Below, piece by piece: positions 43,714-52,677 of a DNA stretch of 64,000 bases. The DNA lies in assembly GCA_028285685.1 (NCBI GenBank), contig JANQOR010000023.1, forward strand, positions 245,111-309,110, given 5' to 3'. A program made the translations under genes and the position numbers. The notes beneath the pieces were generated by a model. That model did no database searches and was not told where the DNA came from. It saw nothing but the letters and a program-made list of their open reading frames with translations. This DNA comes from Cyclobacteriaceae bacterium. GTDB taxonomy: Bacteria; Bacteroidota; Bacteroidia; Cytophagales; Cyclobacteriaceae. Position 1 is the first letter of the stretch. Each line of letters opens with the position of its first letter.

Positions 43714-44064
43714 ATGAACAAACTAGTTAAACAACTTGATATGGATGGCCCTATTATGGCTTTCTCCAGCTATAAACCGAAAGAGGGAAAAAAAGAGGAA
43801 TTTATGAACCTTCTCGACAATCATCTTCCAAAACTCAGGGAACTCGAATTGGCCTCAAGCAGACAACCCTATTTGGCACAGTCTTCTGATGGAAGGGTCA
43901 TTGAAGTGTTCGAATGGGTTTCAGCTGATGCCGTAGAAGCTGCCCATCAACATCCTGCAGTTCTGGACATTTGGGAGAAAATGGCATTAGTTGCAGATTT
44001 TTTGCCTATGAATACCATTCCAGAAGGAAAAGAACCATTTGTGAGCTTTAAGCTGATCGAATGA
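43714..44064 (+). CDS. ABM-domain (antibiotic biosynthesis monooxygenase-like) protein
   Basis: A 116-residue protein with ABM-type ferredoxin-like pattern: PIMAFSSYKPKEGKKEEFMNLLDNHLPKLRE in pieces, VIEVFEWVSADAVEAAHQHPAVLDIWEKM. Such domains form dimeric barrels that act on quinones or haem. It overlaps the next gene start by four bases (ATGA). Catalytic role not assigned. Confidence 0.8.
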   Translation: MNKLVKQLDMDGPIMAFSSYKPKEGKKEEFMNLLDNHLPKLRELELASSRQPYLAQSSDGRVIEVFEWVSADAVEAAHQHPAVLDIWEKMALVADFLPMNTIPEGKEPFVSFKLIE

Positions 44065-44417
44065 CAGTAGAGGAATTGCAATCAATTTGCAGCAATCTGA
44101 AGGGTGTCACTTTAGATATAAAATGGGAGGATCATCTTTGCTTCAGTATAGGAGGGAAGATGTTCCTTGTCACCTCACCCGATAACTACCCCGTCACGGC
44201 ATCATTCAAAGTTTCGGAAAACGATTTTGAAATAATGTGCGGACGAGAAGGGTTTATGCCTGCTCCCTACCTTGCCAGATACAAATGGGTACATGTTGAT
44301 GATATATCCAGGTTAAATCTAAGTGAGTGGGAGAGGTATGCTCAGCAGTCTTATCAGTTGATTTATGAAAAGCTTCCAGCGAAGGAAAAGGCGCTGATTT
44401 CTGGATTAAGTCCTTGA
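44061..44417 (+). CDS. YjbR/MmcQ-family protein
   Basis: A 118-residue protein typical of the YjbR/MmcQ family: GVTLDIKWEDHLCFSIGGKMFLVTS, ICMSGMP-like FEIMCGREGFMPAPYLARYKWVHVDD, and LSEWERYAQQSYQLI. These are DNA-binding-like (double-wing) small proteins of unclear role. Last gene of the ArsR operon; convergent with the VPS10-like gene 28 bases away. Confidence 0.85.
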   Translation: MTVEELQSICSNLKGVTLDIKWEDHLCFSIGGKMFLVTSPDNYPVTASFKVSENDFEIMCGREGFMPAPYLARYKWVHVDDISRLNLSEWERYAQQSYQLIYEKLPAKEKALISGLSP

Positions 44418-44445
44418 TATCACTCCCTCTGACATGCAATAGTCA

Positions 44446-47400
44446 CTACTTCAGCTTTTCCCATCTTTCCATCATTCCTTCCAATGAAGCCTTTAATGTG
44501 TCCACACCTTCCACCGCCTGAGTGGAGATTTTAGCATCCGCAGATTGAAGCAACTTGAGCATAAACAAAAACTTATGTTGCAGGCCGACTATTGTTTCAT
44601 CTTCAACAGGAGTTTGTCTGATACTTCCATACATGATGTTCGGATCACCTGCAATCCCACTCCCCCTGAAATCGAGTAGTTTCTTCGATGCCTTAGATCT
44701 GGTATCGATGATCTCCTTGATTTCCTGAAGTTGATGATACCCATTGTAGCATACTAGACTAAATTCACTTTGCTTTACAATTTCATCCCTTGAGATCTTT
44801 ACCCTGGGGTCCATCCTGACTGTCAATCCCTTTTCAAATACTTCTTCATCGACTGTCAAACGCACGGTATATTCTCCTGGTAGTACCAGAGGTCCCACTG
44901 GTACACTTGGTGTGCTTCTGTATGCTGCCGCAATATCAAACTGCCTTTCAGACCCTCTTGGTGGTTCATATTTTAAATCCCAGACAAATCGATGCTGACC
45001 TTCGATTGTTCCTAATTTCTGCGCAGGCTTAATCCAGTAGGTTGGGTGCGGCAAGGCGGTGGTATCGTATTGCTCCTCCGGATCATCGCTGCTGTAGGTT
45101 CGGACGACCGCTCCATCCACAGGATTGACAATCTCCAATTTCACTGTTTTGACCTCCTTGTTGATCATATAGTCAATGATTGCACCATCAGGCGGGTTTT
45201 GAGCGGTGGGTTCCTCAGGTGGGAGCGGGGTATCAGAAAACATGTTGTCACGTACCCTAATTGCATCAGAAGGTTTAAACAAAAATGCCTCGGCACTGGT
45301 CGCTTCCTTCAGCTCTCTAAGCGAGGCAATATTGTCCAATATCCAGATGGATCGCCCGTGGGTACCTACCACCAGGTCATTTTCATGAATTACCAGGTCA
45401 CGAACGGAAGATGCAGGCATGTTGTTTCTAAGTGATTGCCAAATGGCTCCATCATCGATGGAAAAGTACACTTCACGTTCAGTACCCGCATACAATAGAC
45501 CTGACTTTTTTGGATCTTCGCGCACCACGTTTACTGGACCAACAGGATTCATGCCATCGGTAATTAGCTCCCATGTGTTGCCACCATCTGTGGTTCTATA
45601 AACATACGGCTTCATGTCATCCTTGCGAATAGCATTGATCGCGAGATAAGCAACATCTTTATCAAAATGACCAGCATCAATTTGTGATACCTTATCCCAG
45701 GAACTGACCTGAGGTGGGGTAACGTCTTTCCATTTGTTCCCACCATCCCTCGTCACATGTACTTTACCATCATCTGTGCCAGCCCAAATGAGATCAACAT
45801 CCAATGGCGAAGGTGCAATGGCGTAGATCACACCTCTTCTCGTCATGGACTCCATTTCTTTCGTTTTGTACTTGCCAACACTCAGAGGGACTTCCGGTTG
45901 CTCATAGGTCAGATCAGGGCTTATAGGCTCCCAATTTTGACCTCCATCCAAAGTTTTCCAAAGCACGTTGGTGGCGAAGAGTAGCATATTGTTATCTGCA
46001 GGGTGAAACATCAACGGCATGGTTCTGACAAATCGATATTTTCCTGATCTTACGGCTTCTGGAGCAACATTCTGAGACTGTCCGGTCCTCTTATCAAACC
46101 TTGTCACTCTTCCACCGTAAATGATGTTTGGATCTTTAGGATCGGCTGCCACATAGGCATATTCGTCGGCACCGACTCCCATGAATTCTCTAAAGCTGAT
46201 CTGCCCGCCATTTCCTCTGCTGGCAATCCCGATGGCGCCACTCTCTTGCTGACCACCATACACCCAATAGGGAAATTGGCTATCAGTGCTCACATGATAA
46301 AGCTGACTTGTTGGTTGATTGTACCATGAACTCCATGTCCGCCCACCATTGACGGTAACCACAGCCCCTTGATCTGCAACGAAAAGCATAATATCCGGAT
46401 TACTTGGGTTGATCCAGATTCTGTGATAGTCGTCGCCTCCGGGAGCACCTTTCAGAGACATCCATGATTTGCCTCCATCATTGGAAGTATAAGAAGCGAT
46501 ATTACCCACATATATCTTGTTTGGATTCGTTGGATGTACCTTGATCTCGGCAAAGTCTCCACCTCGTCCCCACAGTCGGTAATCTCCGTGAAGGAAGGTC
46601 CATGACTCTCCTGCATCTGTACTCTTGTAGATACCGCCCCCTTCTTCAGCCTGGACCGTTGCATAGATCCAGCTGGAATTACTTCTGGAGATGCCAATTC
46701 CAATTCGACCTAAACCTTGATCAGCAGTGGGCAACCCTTTGGTTAGCTTCTTCCAGGTTTCGCCACCGTCAGTCGACTTGTATAGACCACTATTTGGACC
46801 GGAAAACTTGGCATTCTCCCATGGACCCTCCTGGTGTTCCCACATGTCAGCATACACTATGTCCGGGTTATTGGGATCGAACTCTACCTGGATAGCGCCA
46901 GTGTATTGATCCAGGTAAAGCACCTTGTCCCAATTCTTACCTCCGTCTTTCGTTCTAAAAACACCTCGTTGCTCGTTGGAGCCATAAGGATGACCAAGTC
47001 CAGCAACAAATACGATATCAGGATCACTCGGATGAACGATCAGTCTTCCTACTTGCTGCACATCATTCAAGCCCGCATGCACCCAGGTCTTCCCGCTGTC
47101 TATGCTTTTGAAAATTCCATCCCCAACGCTGAGGTCCGGTCGGTGCAATCCTTCTCCGGTTCCCACATAGATAACATTTGGATTGGACTCCGAAACACCA
47201 ATGTCTCCAACAGAACCAGTCGGTGCGCTATCAAAGATGGGGTCCCAGGTGCGCCCGTAATCATCTGTTTTCCAGACACCACCATTATTCACGCCTATGT
47301 AAAATACATTTGGCTGTGAAGGAACACCGACACCTCCAACAGTCCGACTGGCTCGAAAGGGACCAATCATTCTATAAGTCAGGTTTTGGTAATCAGACGG

Positions 47401-47484
47401 CTGAATCTCCTGCGCCAATAAAACTGTAGATCCAAGCATGAGTAGGGATAACGAAAAGCAAAAGGGATTAAGAGCGTGTTTCAT
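44446..47484 (-). CDS. VPS10/BNR-repeat exoprotein (glycosidase-like propellers)
   Basis: A 1012-residue exported protein (signal peptide 1-24) with about a dozen Asp-box turns (SxDxGxTW type) in the first 700 residues, arranged as two or more beta-propellers, including RAFMVGVPSQPNVFYIG-like propeller openings. This matches the sortilin/VPS10-like exo-alpha-sialidase group common in Cytophagales. A beta-sandwich tail with an FnIII-like pattern (about 820-880) and a helical end follow. Substrate unknown; polysaccharide or protein binding is more likely than catalysis. Confidence 0.82.
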   Translation of the reverse strand: MKHALNPFCFSLSLLMLGSTVLLAQEIQPSDYQNLTYRMIGPFRASRTVGGVGVPSQPNVFYIGVNNGGVWKTDDYGRTWDPIFDSAPTGSVGDIGVSESNPNVIYVGTGEGLHRPDLSVGDGIFKSIDSGKTWVHAGLNDVQQVGRLIVHPSDPDIVFVAGLGHPYGSNEQRGVFRTKDGGKNWDKVLYLDQYTGAIQVEFDPNNPDIVYADMWEHQEGPWENAKFSGPNSGLYKSTDGGETWKKLTKGLPTADQGLGRIGIGISRSNSSWIYATVQAEEGGGIYKSTDAGESWTFLHGDYRLWGRGGDFAEIKVHPTNPNKIYVGNIASYTSNDGGKSWMSLKGAPGGDDYHRIWINPSNPDIMLFVADQGAVVTVNGGRTWSSWYNQPTSQLYHVSTDSQFPYWVYGGQQESGAIGIASRGNGGQISFREFMGVGADEYAYVAADPKDPNIIYGGRVTRFDKRTGQSQNVAPEAVRSGKYRFVRTMPLMFHPADNNMLLFATNVLWKTLDGGQNWEPISPDLTYEQPEVPLSVGKYKTKEMESMTRRGVIYAIAPSPLDVDLIWAGTDDGKVHVTRDGGNKWKDVTPPQVSSWDKVSQIDAGHFDKDVAYLAINAIRKDDMKPYVYRTTDGGNTWELITDGMNPVGPVNVVREDPKKSGLLYAGTEREVYFSIDDGAIWQSLRNNMPASSVRDLVIHENDLVVGTHGRSIWILDNIASLRELKEATSAEAFLFKPSDAIRVRDNMFSDTPLPPEEPTAQNPPDGAIIDYMINKEVKTVKLEIVNPVDGAVVRTYSSDDPEEQYDTTALPHPTYWIKPAQKLGTIEGQHRFVWDLKYEPPRGSERQFDIAAAYRSTPSVPVGPLVLPGEYTVRLTVDEEVFEKGLTVRMDPRVKISRDEIVKQSEFSLVCYNGYHQLQEIKEIIDTRSKASKKLLDFRGSGIAGDPNIMYGSIRQTPVEDETIVGLQHKFLFMLKLLQSADAKISTQAVEGVDTLKASLEGMMERWEKLK

Positions 47485-47665
47485 ACTGATAGGTTTGTAA
47501 TGGTGGCTTTCAAGATACTAAAGAAACCAGAATGTTCTTTTAAGCTGCTTAGGCGTGATAACATGACTCTTGCAAGTTTCTGCATCGAAGTGGATACGAT
47601 CTAGAGGAAGAGGTGTCATCTTTAATCATTTATTTACGATCATTGCCACCTTGGTGCCAGTAGAT

Positions 47666-49183
47666 ATGAATCTCGCTATAGTAACTCTTTTTACCGCATG
47701 CTTCACTTTTCAGCTTGACCAGACGTCAACATTCAATCGGCAAGAATTCACAAGTGAAGAAATAAGGCTGATTGAAGAAAAATCAAGGGAGTTGTTACAT
47801 GCCACCGGCTACCATTTCATAATACAGTCAGCAGATACGTTGATCGACTCCAGGGCAACCACCTATCTCGATAAAGTCGTTGAAGTAACCATTGATTATG
47901 AGGGACAAAGAACAGTTTTATTAGTATTCAAGAAAGATGAATTTTTGAGTGAAGAGTACTTTCAAAACCTTGATGATCTCTTTATTGAACCTGGAATAAG
48001 CGGTAATAATTTGGCGGAATCCATACTATGGATGTTAGATGACATAATCAGATCTTACTCCCTGGAAAAGCAGAAATTGGAGGAGTATGTAGTCCGGGAA
48101 CAGGAGGAGCCGGAGCAGTCCCCGCATTTTTATACGGTTATAAAATGGTTTGTTTGGATTACGATCTTGTATGTATTGAAAACACTGCACAGCATCTTCT
48201 TTGCCGGTCTAAATAAGGCAGAGTATTGGGAGTACTATGGTTATACAAGGCTTGCTCAAAAAAGGAAACTGTTTGTAGGTATTGCAATAATATCTGCAAG
48301 TGCAATCTTCCTTTGGCAATACGTCTACTACTATTCAGAGATCATTGTCGTGTACCTTTTATTCATAATAGTAGGTCGACCTATTGTATTGTTATCCTCG
48401 TTTTTGGTTAAGTTGATTGAAGACTGGATACTGATCTCAAAGATAAAAACGGTTAAGAGTGAAAACTTATCGGCAGGTCAGAAGAAATACCTGCTAAATC
48501 CAAAACTCAAGACAGAGGAGTACATTTTCCTTGATTTATACGAGCTATTTTTCTTTGGTCATTTGAGAATCATCTCGGAAGCTAAAGATGCCAGAAGACC
48601 AAACAAATATTATCACTATGTATATCGGAATTTTGAAGAACAGAGAGAAGGTCTTTCGGCTTTTCAACAATATATATTATCCCTCTTTCCTCAGGGGAAG
48701 GAGCAATTCTATATACTGTATCATTTGTTTGGAAAAATATTGAGTGATGTTCATGGTTTCAAGGGTTACAAAAAGGATTACCTGCTGCTCGACATGGTGA
48801 GACAAGGCCTGTACAAACGGCAACCGTGGGTTTTTAACTATTTTTTTCCCTCTCATGAGGGAATAGAAACAAAATCCAGGCTTGCCAGGAAAGAAGGAGA
48901 AATCAAGAAGTTGATAAATTCATTTAGAAGTGATTCCAGGTCTGTTAAAATAGATCAAATCAATGAAGACATATTTCTGTTGCAGTATCCTGAAAAAGTA
49001 ATTGACGACATTTATGATCTTCTATTCAAAAACGGCGAGCTGAATTCGGCATCCGAAACCAATTTAGCGGTTCTTCTAATGCCAACATTTTCATTTGCTG
49101 ATTTCAGAAGTGCTATGCGAAAGCAGATAAGTGTCAGATATCGAAAGCACTTGGGGAATCCTGAAGACTACACGGATAACTAG
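47666..49183 (+). CDS. Membrane protein with TPM-like periplasmic domain
   Basis: A 505-residue protein from the ATG at 47666. Signal-like N-terminus, a first domain (about 25-150) with TPM-like pattern (EIRLIEEKSRELLHATGYHFIIQ, LLVFKKDEF) then membrane helices near 175-200, 210-235 and 250-280, followed by a cytoplasmic, basic helical C-terminal region. The first domain resembles the TPM fold seen in thylakoid and photosystem-associated proteins and in bacterial exported proteins. Role unknown. Divergent from the VPS10-like gene. Confidence 0.6.
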   Translation: MNLAIVTLFTACFTFQLDQTSTFNRQEFTSEEIRLIEEKSRELLHATGYHFIIQSADTLIDSRATTYLDKVVEVTIDYEGQRTVLLVFKKDEFLSEEYFQNLDDLFIEPGISGNNLAESILWMLDDIIRSYSLEKQKLEEYVVREQEEPEQSPHFYTVIKWFVWITILYVLKTLHSIFFAGLNKAEYWEYYGYTRLAQKRKLFVGIAIISASAIFLWQYVYYYSEIIVVYLLFIIVGRPIVLLSSFLVKLIEDWILISKIKTVKSENLSAGQKKYLLNPKLKTEEYIFLDLYELFFFGHLRIISEAKDARRPNKYYHYVYRNFEEQREGLSAFQQYILSLFPQGKEQFYILYHLFGKILSDVHGFKGYKKDYLLLDMVRQGLYKRQPWVFNYFFPSHEGIETKSRLARKEGEIKKLINSFRSDSRSVKIDQINEDIFLLQYPEKVIDDIYDLLFKNGELNSASETNLAVLLMPTFSFADFRSAMRKQISVRYRKHLGNPEDYTDN

Positions 49184-49318
49184 AACAATGTGTAGGTAAC
49201 CATTCAAATTCTGGTCAATCAAGCTGAACTGAGCAAACTGGAATTAGATCTCCATAAGATGTATTGCTAACTGGTCAATTGATGAATAAAAATCTTATAA
49301 AGGGCCTTGATTTGTGAG

Positions 49319-49333
49319 TTCACAAAACGAGGA
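49319..49333. repeat. CACAAAACGAGG motif, copy 2
   Basis: TTCACAAAACGAGGA, identical to 34087-34101. It lies in the 286-base convergent gap between the 47666 gene and the permease gene, which otherwise holds no clear element. Confidence 0.5.
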
Positions 49334-49469
49334 TTTACTGAACTCCTCATTTGTTCACCACCTCTTTGGTACGCTCCTCCCAAAGAACTAATTGAAAGGT
49401 TTGGTCTCCAAAAAGCCAATTTGATAGTAATGTGAAAAAGTATCTGTCTTACTTGCACAAAGCCATGTT

Positions 49470-52100
49470 CTATTCATCTCGCAAAATTTCCACCGGATTA
49501 ACTTTTGCAGCATTAACTGACAGAACAATTACGGTTACTAGTGCCACCAGAACGACGATGAAAGGTGCACATAAAATTATCCATGTATAGGATTTCATCT
49601 GATAGGCGAAATCCTGAAGCCAATTGCGAGCGAACAATGCGGAAAGCGGGATGCTAATGGCAATACTTACTGTAATTATTTTAAGATACTCCTTTGACAG
49701 TACCTTTAGAATATTGGAAATACCAGCACCGAGGGCCTTTCTAATGCAAATTTCCTTAAGTCTATGGCGGGTATCGATCAGAACAATTCCAAGCAGACCA
49801 AAACTTCCTATCACAAGGGCCATTAAAGAAAATGAAAAAATCAGCCCTCCAAATTTCTGTTCCGCTTCATATTCTTTGTAAAAATGGTCGTCAGCAAAAT
49901 AGTACTCAAAGGGCCAATTCGGATATTGACCTTGCCAGATTTCTTTTACTTTTTCAACGCCATCGGCAACATTTCCTCCTGCTAGACGAATGGAAATCTT
50001 ATCAAAAAAATCAGGTCTAATCGTCAGGACAATAGGAAAAATGGGTGACTTAAGGGAGTTAAAGTGGTAATCTTCCATTACACCAATCACCCGCCCAGGA
50101 GTGACGTTGTCACCACCAAAATCGTACGATTTTCCAATAGCCTCGTCTGGAGTCCATCCCAATTGTTTTGCCAACGTTTCGTTGATAATTGCTCGTTCGG
50201 TAGAGTCAGATGTAATGGTGACATCAAAGTCTCTTCCGGCTAGTAGCTTAAGCCCGAACGTTTTCATATAATCAAAACTGACACCTGTCGTGGGGAAACT
50301 CCGATTTTTGTCCATGCCTTCAAACCTGGCAATGATGCCGCCAAACAAATCTCCCGGTGTCAACTCGGCAATAGTCGCTTGTGCTACCTCCGGCATCTGT
50401 TCCAGGCGTTCTTTCAGCAATTCAAATGTTGAGTTGATACTGGAATTACCATTTGTAGGAATGACCATGATCTGTTCAGTATCTATTCCTAGCTCGGTAT
50501 TTTTCATAAATGCTACCTGCTGGTAGATAATAACGGTCGATGAAATTAAGATCATGGAAATGGCAAATTGAGCCAGTACGATCAATTTGCGGAACGATAT
50601 TCCTTTTCGACTTTTTTCAATCCCTCGGAAAATAGCGGTTGGCTTGTAAGACGAAATAATAAAGGCAGGATACATACCCCCAATGAGACCGGCCGCCAGT
50701 GAACATACAAAAACGAAGACCAGAATGGGAAGCGTCTCTATCGTCCAAATAGCTAATTGTGAGTTGAAATGACTGTTGAAGTAGGGGATCGTGAGTTGCA
50801 CAATGCTAATTGCTATCCCCAACGAAACAAGGGTGATTAAGACGGATTCTATAATAAATTGGTGAATAAGCTGGGCCTTAGCGGCCCCAAGTGTTTTTCT
50901 TAATCCAACTTCCTTTGAGCGCTTTATGGATTGGGCAGTGGTAAGATTGGTGTAATTAAATGTACCCAAAACAAGTATGACAATGGCAATAATGCCAAGG
51001 ATCGACAAAGTATCCTTATTCCCCTGCTGTTTGATCTCTCCCCAAAGGGGATCCAAATGAATTTCAGATAGCGGCTGAAGGAAAAGCCCCATGTTGGTTC
51101 CATATAATTCATAGTTGTCCGGATCCGAATGGTATTTGGCTGCAGATCTAATTTGTTGATCCAGCTGCATAGGATCGACATTTTTCTCAAGTCTGAAAAA
51201 AGTGTAGAAGTAGTGTGCATACCAGGACGTCATTTGGTATGTACGCAATGGCTCATTGTGGTGCGTTGGAATACTGGCAATAGAAGCCAGATAGTGATAC
51301 TTGAAGTGCGAGTTATCTTCAACATCATCAATTACACCGGTAATCACATAATTGAGCTGATTGTCAATCGTAAGCGTTTTGCCAACAATATTTTTACTTG
51401 ATCCAAATATTCTTAAGGCTCGGGACTCGGTAATTACCAGGGAATTTGGTTCCTTCAAAGCCTCTTTTGCATCTCCTTCCAGAAACTTGTGCGTGAAAAC
51501 ATCGAAAACAGAAGAGTCAGTGAAATAGAACTCATTTTCATAAAACATTTGATCATCTCGTGAAACAAGCGACGGGAAACGCCTAAACCTGGTAAAAGAT
51601 CTTATGCCCGGGTATTCTCGATGTAGACTTGGAGCCATCGCCGCACCAGTAATCGCGTACTTCCCAATATTTTGATCCAGGGGACCGAGAACCAGTCGGT
51701 ACACATCTTCGTGATCCTGGTGGTGTTGGTCAAAACTTTGTTCCCGGGCAATGAACATGGCAATGTAAGTGAAGCCTAATAAGCCAAGGCTCAACCCTAA
51801 AATGTTAATCGCAGAAGTAACCTTGTTTTTCATTAGCACACGCACCGATACAAAGAAGTAGTTCCTGAGCATCATTACGTGATTTGACCTTGAGGAATTC
51901 TGTAAGAACCTGCTATTGTATGTGCGGGCAAATAGGAGAGCATTGAAGGCATAAAGTATGTTAGCTCTGAGAGGACCTTTTTCTGACTTCCATTTGAAAA
52001 ACAGTTCTTGCAAGTCACCCACTATCTCCTTTGAATAGTCGGGATGACAATACCATTCGATCAGTCGAGTGATCCATTTCGGCGGTTCATCCTTCTTCAT
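49470..52100 (-). CDS. MacB/FtsX-type ABC permease with prefix region
   Basis: An 876-residue protein (ATG at 52100) with a roughly 75-residue cytoplasmic N-terminal prefix, a membrane helix, a MacB-like periplasmic domain, three FtsX helices, a second MacB-like periplasmic domain, and three C-terminal helices. The prefix resembles those of permeases encoded next to PadR regulators in Bacteroidota. No ATPase subunit is adjacent, so it must use one encoded elsewhere. The ATGA overlap with the PadR stop shows coupling. Role may be export of lipoprotein, peptide or antibiotic. Confidence 0.88.
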   Translation of the reverse strand: MKKDEPPKWITRLIEWYCHPDYSKEIVGDLQELFFKWKSEKGPLRANILYAFNALLFARTYNSRFLQNSSRSNHVMMLRNYFFVSVRVLMKNKVTSAINILGLSLGLLGFTYIAMFIAREQSFDQHHQDHEDVYRLVLGPLDQNIGKYAITGAAMAPSLHREYPGIRSFTRFRRFPSLVSRDDQMFYENEFYFTDSSVFDVFTHKFLEGDAKEALKEPNSLVITESRALRIFGSSKNIVGKTLTIDNQLNYVITGVIDDVEDNSHFKYHYLASIASIPTHHNEPLRTYQMTSWYAHYFYTFFRLEKNVDPMQLDQQIRSAAKYHSDPDNYELYGTNMGLFLQPLSEIHLDPLWGEIKQQGNKDTLSILGIIAIVILVLGTFNYTNLTTAQSIKRSKEVGLRKTLGAAKAQLIHQFIIESVLITLVSLGIAISIVQLTIPYFNSHFNSQLAIWTIETLPILVFVFVCSLAAGLIGGMYPAFIISSYKPTAIFRGIEKSRKGISFRKLIVLAQFAISMILISSTVIIYQQVAFMKNTELGIDTEQIMVIPTNGNSSINSTFELLKERLEQMPEVAQATIAELTPGDLFGGIIARFEGMDKNRSFPTTGVSFDYMKTFGLKLLAGRDFDVTITSDSTERAIINETLAKQLGWTPDEAIGKSYDFGGDNVTPGRVIGVMEDYHFNSLKSPIFPIVLTIRPDFFDKISIRLAGGNVADGVEKVKEIWQGQYPNWPFEYYFADDHFYKEYEAEQKFGGLIFSFSLMALVIGSFGLLGIVLIDTRHRLKEICIRKALGAGISNILKVLSKEYLKIITVSIAISIPLSALFARNWLQDFAYQMKSYTWIILCAPFIVVLVALVTVIVLSVNAAKVNPVEILRDE

Positions 52101-52435
52101 ACGGCTCCTCCTTCCCACAAAATCTTCGGGATGTGATCCCACATTCTGCTGCGAAGTTCACGAGCTTCATTCATAGACTTTTTTCCAAGGGAGGTAATCC
52201 GGAAAATTCGCTTTGTTCGTCCACCCCGTAACTCAGTAGCCCCGCCCATCCTGGATTCCAGAAATCCCTTTTTCTCAAGGCGGATCAAGGTAGAGTGAAT
52301 CGTGCTGAGGGTGGATTTACGTCCGGTATGCTTTTCCACTTCTTCTTTTACAGACACGCCATACGCATCTTCTTGTAAGATGCCAACGGCCAGCAAACAC
52401 AGCTCTTCAAACTCACCCAAAGATGTCCCTTTCAT
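52097..52435 (-). CDS. PadR-family transcriptional regulator
   Basis: A 112-residue winged-helix protein: GVSVKEEVEKHTGRKSTLSTIHSTLIRLEKKGFLES with the basic wing, then a short C-terminal helix. It overlaps the permease start by four bases and lies next to a divergent promoter region with four copies of a 16-base operator motif, so it almost certainly represses its own operon and probably the divergent lipoprotein gene. Inducer unknown. Confidence 0.92.
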   Translation of the reverse strand: MKGTSLGEFEELCLLAVGILQEDAYGVSVKEEVEKHTGRKSTLSTIHSTLIRLEKKGFLESRMGGATELRGGRTKRIFRITSLGKKSMNEARELRSRMWDHIPKILWEGGAV

Positions 52436-52439
52436 ATGT

Positions 52440-52574
52440 GTTTCGGTTTTGCCAAACTAATATACGACATAAATTAGTTTCGGTTTTGCCGATATAATAA
52501 TTAGATTACATCGGCAAAACCGAAACATATTCCTGATGCATTCGTAATGTTAGCATGTTCGGCAAAATCGAAAC
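52440..52574. promoter_or_regulatory. Four-copy operator array upstream of PadR
   Basis: A 16-base motif GTTTCGGTTTTGCCGA occurs at 52440-52455 (GTTTCGGTTTTGCCAA) and 52477-52492 (exact), and inverted at 52511-52526 (exact) and 52559-52574 (with one change). The middle two form a 50-bp inverted repeat around an 18-bp spacer. Copies are about 34-48 bp apart start to start, on two orientations, covering the shared promoter region of PadR and the 52678 gene. This is the strongest operator signal in the window. Confidence 0.75.
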
Positions 52575-52677
52575 ATATAAAACGGGTTACGATTTTGAGA
52601 GTAGAAGGCCTATGCCTGCTTACGGTAGGAGTATTGTATGAAGGAACTCAATGAAGCGTCTAAAACGGATTAATAGC

